Source of the DNA: Labrenzia sp. CE80 | Lineage (GTDB): Bacteria > Pseudomonadota > Alphaproteobacteria > Rhizobiales > Stappiaceae | Length of the DNA: 64,000 nucleotides | Direction: 5' to 3' | Assembly: GCF_009650605.1 (NCBI RefSeq) | Contig: NZ_WAJT01000001.1 | Location: 558,001-622,000 of the forward strand | Shown: in pieces, positions 60,288-64,000 of the stretch | Numbering within the stretch: the stretch's first letter is position 1 | Layout of the letters: each line of letters begins with the position of its first letter | Program-made: the position numbers and the translations under genes | The notes under the pieces: model-generated | Seen by the model: only the letters and a program-made list of their open reading frames with translations | Databases searched by the model: none | Told to the model about the DNA's origin: nothing

Positions 60288-61304
60288 GTGGCCGTGGTCG
60301 CATCCTTGTCCGAGAACAAGACCCTTCAGCCCTCAGTCCAGTCGTTGGTCGATTTGGTCTCTGGCGATATGGAACAAGTCAACCAGATCATCTTGTCGAA
60401 GGCCGGGTCGAATGTCGATCTGATCCCTGAGATTGCCAAGCACCTGATCTCGTCAGGCGGCAAGCGGTTGCGTCCGATGCTGACGCTTGCCTGTGCTGAC
60501 ATGTTTGGCTATCGCGGTGACGGTCAGGTCACGCTTGCTGCCAGCGTGGAGTTCATGCACACGGCGACCCTTCTGCATGACGATGTTGTCGATGAGAGCG
60601 ACATGCGGAGGGGGAAACTTGCTGCGCGCAAGGTCTGGGGGAATCAGGCCAGCGTTCTGGTCGGCGATTATCTGCTTGGCCAGGCCTTCAAGATGATGGT
60701 TGATGTGGGCTCGCTTGAGGCGCTTCGCATTCTCTCAGAGGCTTCTGCCATTATTGCTGAGGGCGAGGTTCTACAGCTTGGCGCTGCCAAGAACATTACG
60801 ACCACGGAAGCCGATTATCTACGTGTGATCGAAGCCAAGACCGCTGCGCTGTTTGCAGCTGCTGCAGAGGTCGGGCCGGTGATCGCAGGTGAGGGCGCCG
60901 ATATGAAAGCCGCGGCACGCAGCTACGGCATGGAACTTGGCCTGGCATTCCAGCTTGTCGATGACGCTCTGGACTATGGCGGGTCGAGTGCAGACCTTGG
61001 CAAGGACATTGGCGACGATTTCCGCGAAGGCAAGATCACGTTGCCGATCGTCTTTGCGGTCGCGCGTGGTTCAGACGAAGACCGTGTGTTCTGGCGCCGT
61101 TGCCTGGAAAGTGACGGTATTGAGGATGGTGATCTGGAGCATGCGATTGAGCTGCTGCGCAAATATGATGCGATTTCAGACACGGTTCAGCGCGCAAAAG
61201 ACTATGGCGATGGCGCCTTGAAGGCTCTGGACAAGCTGCCCCAGGGCGCGCACGCCGACGCGCTGGCAGAGGCGGTTGCCTTCTGTATTTCGCGGGTCAG
61301 CTGA
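60288..61304 (+). CDS. ispB: Polyprenyl (octa/decaprenyl) diphosphate synthase
   Basis: 338 residues from GTG 60288. First aspartate-rich motif LLHDDVVDESDMRRG, second QLVDDALDYGGSSADLGKD; SGGKRLRPML upstream. Makes the quinone side chain from IPP. AGGAG is eight bases before GTG 60288 and five before TTG 60285; either is possible. Ends in a terminator that lies inside the convergent ispE. Confidence 0.92.
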   Translation: MAVVASLSENKTLQPSVQSLVDLVSGDMEQVNQIILSKAGSNVDLIPEIAKHLISSGGKRLRPMLTLACADMFGYRGDGQVTLAASVEFMHTATLLHDDVVDESDMRRGKLAARKVWGNQASVLVGDYLLGQAFKMMVDVGSLEALRILSEASAIIAEGEVLQLGAAKNITTTEADYLRVIEAKTAALFAAAAEVGPVIAGEGADMKAAARSYGMELGLAFQLVDDALDYGGSSADLGKDIGDDFREGKITLPIVFAVARGSDEDRVFWRRCLESDGIEDGDLEHAIELLRKYDAISDTVQRAKDYGDGALKALDKLPQGAHADALAEAVAFCISRVS

Positions 61305-61314
61305 CAATCAGCTT

Positions 61315-62196
61315 TCAGGTCACAGAGTTCGAAGAAGCCACCCACCAAGCCGGGTGGCTTTTTTGTATCCGCGCAGCGAGGTCATTCTCTTCGCCACTCC
61401 GGCATAGCGCAAAGCAGGTGGCGCCAGAACCGGACATTCGGCTCAGGAGTGTTTGAGGTTCGGCTGACAAGGCCGCGAGCACCTGGGCTATCACGGGGCA
61501 AAGACGTTCGGCGGTCGCCTGCATGTCGTTCCGAGTGTCTTCCAGATAGCTGATCAACGATGTCAACGTCTTAAAGCCCGCGGGAATTTCAGGAAGGCAG
61601 GAGTTATTGCGATTTTCCAGGCCCTTGAAAATGGCAGGTGTGGAGACCGCAACACGCGGATTTACGAGGACGATGCCGAAGTCGGGCAGCTTGGGCAAAG
61701 GTGACAGGCTCTCGCCGATCCCTTTCATCCGAACTGCGGACTGGTCGAGGCAGACAGGGACATCTGCGCCCAACTGCAGGGCAAGCTTCTCAAGCTCCAA
61801 CCTGGGCAGTGTCATTCCCGAGACGTCTCTAGCGAGCCGCAAAGCGGCTGCCGCGTCAGCCGAGCCTCCGCCAATACCTGATGCAACTGGCAGGTTCTTT
61901 TCGAGCGTCAGGGCTAGTCGGGGTTCAGGTTGCCCGCTCGCGGATGCCAGATTGCGTATGGCCTTGAGAACAAGATTGTCGCTGTTTGGAGCGAGACCGA
62001 CGGAGAAAGGACCGGTGATTGTCAGACTGAGACCATCGGCTGCTTCCGCTTGAAGCCTGTCGCCGATGGCCGGAAAGACCACGAGGGAGTCCAGCAGATG
62101 ATAGCCGTCGTCTCGCCGGCCGGTGATGTGAAGCGCGAGATTGACCTTCGCGCGGGCGAACTCGCCCGCGCTGCCTGACATGGAAAGGTCGCTCAT
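61315..62196 (-). CDS. ispE: 4-diphosphocytidyl-2-C-methyl-D-erythritol kinase
   Basis: 293 residues, GHMP kinase. N-terminal ARAKVNLALHITGRRDDGYH, glycine-rich loop PVASGIGGGSADAAAALR, C-terminal RMSGSGATCFALC. Fourth enzyme of the MEP isoprenoid route, next to ispB which uses its product line. Its last ~12 codons coincide with the ispB terminator hairpin. ATG 62196 follows CAGGAG directly; ATG 62181 is an alternative. Confidence 0.94.
   Translation of the reverse strand: MSDLSMSGSAGEFARAKVNLALHITGRRDDGYHLLDSLVVFPAIGDRLQAEAADGLSLTITGPFSVGLAPNSDNLVLKAIRNLASASGQPEPRLALTLEKNLPVASGIGGGSADAAAALRLARDVSGMTLPRLELEKLALQLGADVPVCLDQSAVRMKGIGESLSPLPKLPDFGIVLVNPRVAVSTPAIFKGLENRNNSCLPEIPAGFKTLTSLISYLEDTRNDMQATAERLCPVIAQVLAALSAEPQTLLSRMSGSGATCFALCRSGEENDLAARIQKSHPAWWVASSNSVT
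61335..61365 (+). terminator. Terminator of ispB, embedded in the ispE coding end
   Basis: AAGCCACCC, an 8-nt loop, GGGTGGCTT then TTTTGT, 30 nt after the ispB stop. The same bases encode SHPAWWVA near the C-terminus of IspE on the other strand. Confidence 0.85.
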
Positions 62197-62205
62197 CTCC
62201 TGGGA

Positions 62206-64000
62206 TCAGCCGCCGTTTTTGGTCTCTGACGCCTTGGCTTCATCGGTCGCTGGCGTATCCGATAGGCCGTTTGCAATCTTCTCGAGGATCTTGGGCAGCT
62301 CGCCTTCCTCTGGATCCAGATCGCGCGCGTGATTCCACTGGAATTTAGCCTCGTTGCGACGGCCGACCTTCCAGTAGGCATCGCCGAGATGGTCATTGAT
62401 GACCGGGTCTGACGGGCGGAGTTCGATCGCGCGCTCCAGCTGCACCACTGCGTCCTCATACCGTCCTAGGCGATAGAAAACCCAGCCAAGGCTGTCGACG
62501 ATATAGCCATCGGTCGGACGGAGCTCTACGGCCTTCTTGATCATGTCCAGAGCTTCGTCGAGCTTCAGGCCCTGATCGACCAGCGAATATCCCAGATAGT
62601 TCAATACTAGCGGCTGATCTTCGGACAGTTCTAGTGCTTTGCGGAAGTCGGCTTCCGCGCTTTCCCATTTGTCGAGACGTTCACGGCAGATTCCGCGGAA
62701 ATAAAACAGCAGCCAATGCTCCTGACCGATATCCGGGATCGTGGCGAGGCCCTTCGTGTAAATTTCCTCGGCCTCGGCGAACATCTTGTGTGTTCGCAGA
62801 ACGTTGCCAAGCGAAATGATGGCTTCAAGCTCGGAAGGGTCAGCAGCGATCAGGGCGCCAAGATGATCGCGGGCCTCGTCAATCTGCTCAAGAGCGTTGT
62901 AGTTCAGCCCAATCTGAATTTCCGCGTCACGCTTGAGAGGCGAGTCAAGAGGCACCTGCTTCAGAACGGCAATCGCGCGTTCCGGCTGGCCCATGCGTTC
63001 GAAGAGGCCACCAAGGGCGACGGCCGCAAATTCGGCATTCGGATCAAGATGCAAGGCCATCTGCAGATAGGCGGTGGAGAGTTCCTCCGCGCCATCGCGG
63101 CCAATTGCGGATCCGAGGCCATAGAGGATTTCGGACATTCCGGCGGCAGGTGTTGCGACCAGCGGCTCCAGTGGGTTCCCGGCCTCGATCTCAGCTTTTG
63201 TATGGTCAAGCAGGGGATGACCGCGCAGGAGGCGATCATATTCGGCAAGAATCTCAAGCGCATCGTCCTTGCGGTCATTGTCCGCGAGAATGCGTGCATA
63301 GGCGTCAATCACCCGGATTGCCCCGCGATCCTGCTTGTAGGCTTCCTCAATCTGCTCGAGTGCCTGCTCGTTTCGTCCGGCGGCATATGAAATCAGAGCC
63401 TCATGCGTGGCTTTGAAGACCTCGAACCATTCCGGCCCTTTCAGCTCATCAATTACCTTGAGCGCATCGTCGGTTTGCCCGGCACCCTGGAGCGCCCAGG
63501 CTCTTGAGATGTCCATGGAAAGCTGTGCAAGGGGTCCTGCACCTGTTGGGGCAAGAAGTGTGATCGCTTCACCATATTGGGCGCGCGATACAGCGTCTGC
63601 GCCGCGGGCGAGCCTGGCGAGAAAGTTTTGAACGCCGAGCCGTTCCAGCTCGGCGGCATAATTGACCGCTTCAACAATGTCGCCATTGGCGAGCTTCAGG
63701 ATGAAGGTCCGTTCCAGAAGCATTTCATTTTCGGGATCGGCGACCAGTGTTTCCTGGAAAAACGCCGCAGCGAAGGAGAAGTCGTTCTCTAGCCCCGCGA
63801 GCCGGCCCGCCAGATAGCTGCCGGACAACGTGATTGGCAAATCCAGTGGGGTGCCAAAATGCGGCGCTTCGTCGCTGCGGGTGTCGGCCTGCGCGTTCAG
63901 TGAAAGCGGAAGTTGCACGGCGAAAAGCGCAACGGCTGTCGTCAGCGCAAGGCGCTTCAACCGGGACTGGGCCGGCTTTGCCTTTAGGGCGGCCTTGTTG
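62206..64000 (-). CDS. Tetratricopeptide-repeat protein, secreted (start at or beyond right edge)
   Basis: At least 584 residues. A hydrophobic signal-like stretch (LALTTAVALFAVQLPLSLNAQA) is followed by about ten TPR units, e.g. YLQMALHLDPNAEFAAVALGG, AEADFRKALELSEDQ and VVQLERAIELRPSDP. Basic residues continue upstream to the window edge without a stop (KAALKAKPAQSR), so the true ATG is probably just outside and the TTG at 63960 is not needed. Likely a periplasmic scaffold. Ten bases from ispE, same strand. Confidence 0.82.
   Translation of the reverse strand, partial: NKAALKAKPAQSRLKRLALTTAVALFAVQLPLSLNAQADTRSDEAPHFGTPLDLPITLSGSYLAGRLAGLENDFSFAAAFFQETLVADPENEMLLERTFILKLANGDIVEAVNYAAELERLGVQNFLARLARGADAVSRAQYGEAITLLAPTGAGPLAQLSMDISRAWALQGAGQTDDALKVIDELKGPEWFEVFKATHEALISYAAGRNEQALEQIEEAYKQDRGAIRVIDAYARILADNDRKDDALEILAEYDRLLRGHPLLDHTKAEIEAGNPLEPLVATPAAGMSEILYGLGSAIGRDGAEELSTAYLQMALHLDPNAEFAAVALGGLFERMGQPERAIAVLKQVPLDSPLKRDAEIQIGLNYNALEQIDEARDHLGALIAADPSELEAIISLGNVLRTHKMFAEAEEIYTKGLATIPDIGQEHWLLFYFRGICRERLDKWESAEADFRKALELSEDQPLVLNYLGYSLVDQGLKLDEALDMIKKAVELRPTDGYIVDSLGWVFYRLGRYEDAVVQLERAIELRPSDPVINDHLGDAYWKVGRRNEAKFQWNHARDLDPEEGELPKILEKIANGLSDTPATDEAKASETKNGG

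Noticed and set aside
1..64000. tRNA genes, CRISPR arrays, transposases, integrases, phage genes
   Set aside because: Looked for on both strands and not found; the two short repeat families have no associated transposase here.

Overview
The window is chromosomal DNA of an alphaproteobacterium, most likely a marine Hyphomicrobiales (Rhizobiales) member near the Stappiaceae (Roseibium/Labrenzia/Stappia); the family placement is an inference from memory. The signs are split PurS/PurQ/PurL, the DUF1476 (F1-ATPase zeta) gene beside purC, BA14K proteins, a usg-family gene, an alpha-type S4, a decaprenyl-type synthase gene, monomeric isocitrate dehydrogenase, TadE/TadG-like genes and a typical alphaproteobacterial Zur box. 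It is GC-rich with a few AT-rich stretches (about 12.6-12.8 kb and 35.7-35.85 kb). No rRNA, tRNA, CRISPR array, insertion sequence or recognisable prophage is visible.

Layout. 0-3.6 kb: 5' part of monomeric NADP-isocitrate dehydrogenase, a gamma-butyrobetaine-hydroxylase-like dioxygenase and an HdeD-like membrane protein, all on the minus strand. 3.7-6.7 kb: a MarR regulator and a KAS II-like synthase with matching palindromes in front of both, then an XRE-cupin regulator coupled to a GNAT. 6.7-8.9 kb: a lone alanine-rich gene bracketed by two direct copies of a 115-bp palindromic element. 9-15.7 kb: trmJ, murI, rpsD and two c-di-GMP genes (EAL-CBS-GGDEF and HAMP-GAF-GGDEF). 15.8-19.6 kb: a tannase-family esterase, Zur-controlled zinT, ttcA. 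19.9-29.9 kb: the purine/iron-sulfur block (grxD, a 45-aa membrane peptide, bolA, purL, then an accessory stretch with MocR, DUF1127, redoxin and AraC genes, then purQ, a 35-aa membrane peptide, purS, purC, zeta). 30-32.9 kb: serine hydrolase, two BA14K genes, metallophosphatase. 33-36 kb: a three-gene TadE/TadE/TadG-VWA module bracketed by a second repeat family, then purB. 37.5-42.5 kb: NUDIX, membrane and secreted unknowns, YitT, rpe, DUF2259, a BASS transporter. 42.6-48 kb: amino-acid catabolism (D-amino acid dehydrogenase-like, Lrp, fused indolepyruvate:ferredoxin oxidoreductase). 48-54.3 kb: P1 peptidase, flavin reductase, orphan ABC binding protein, L,D-transpeptidase, a PmpAB-like sulfur transporter behind a SqrR/BigR-type operator, and LrgAB. 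54.3-58.7 kb: CoxE-like VWA protein plus MoxR ATPase, GlxA regulator, rhodanese, cytochrome c. 58.8-64 kb: usg, TrmN6-like methyltransferase, DUF2007, ispB, ispE and a TPR protein running off the right edge.

Most of the window is core metabolism. The material least explained by known biology is the alanine-rich gene with its flanking elements, the Tad-like module with its flanking repeats, and the translationally coupled membrane peptide between bolA and grxD. None of these can be proved a new system from sequence alone.
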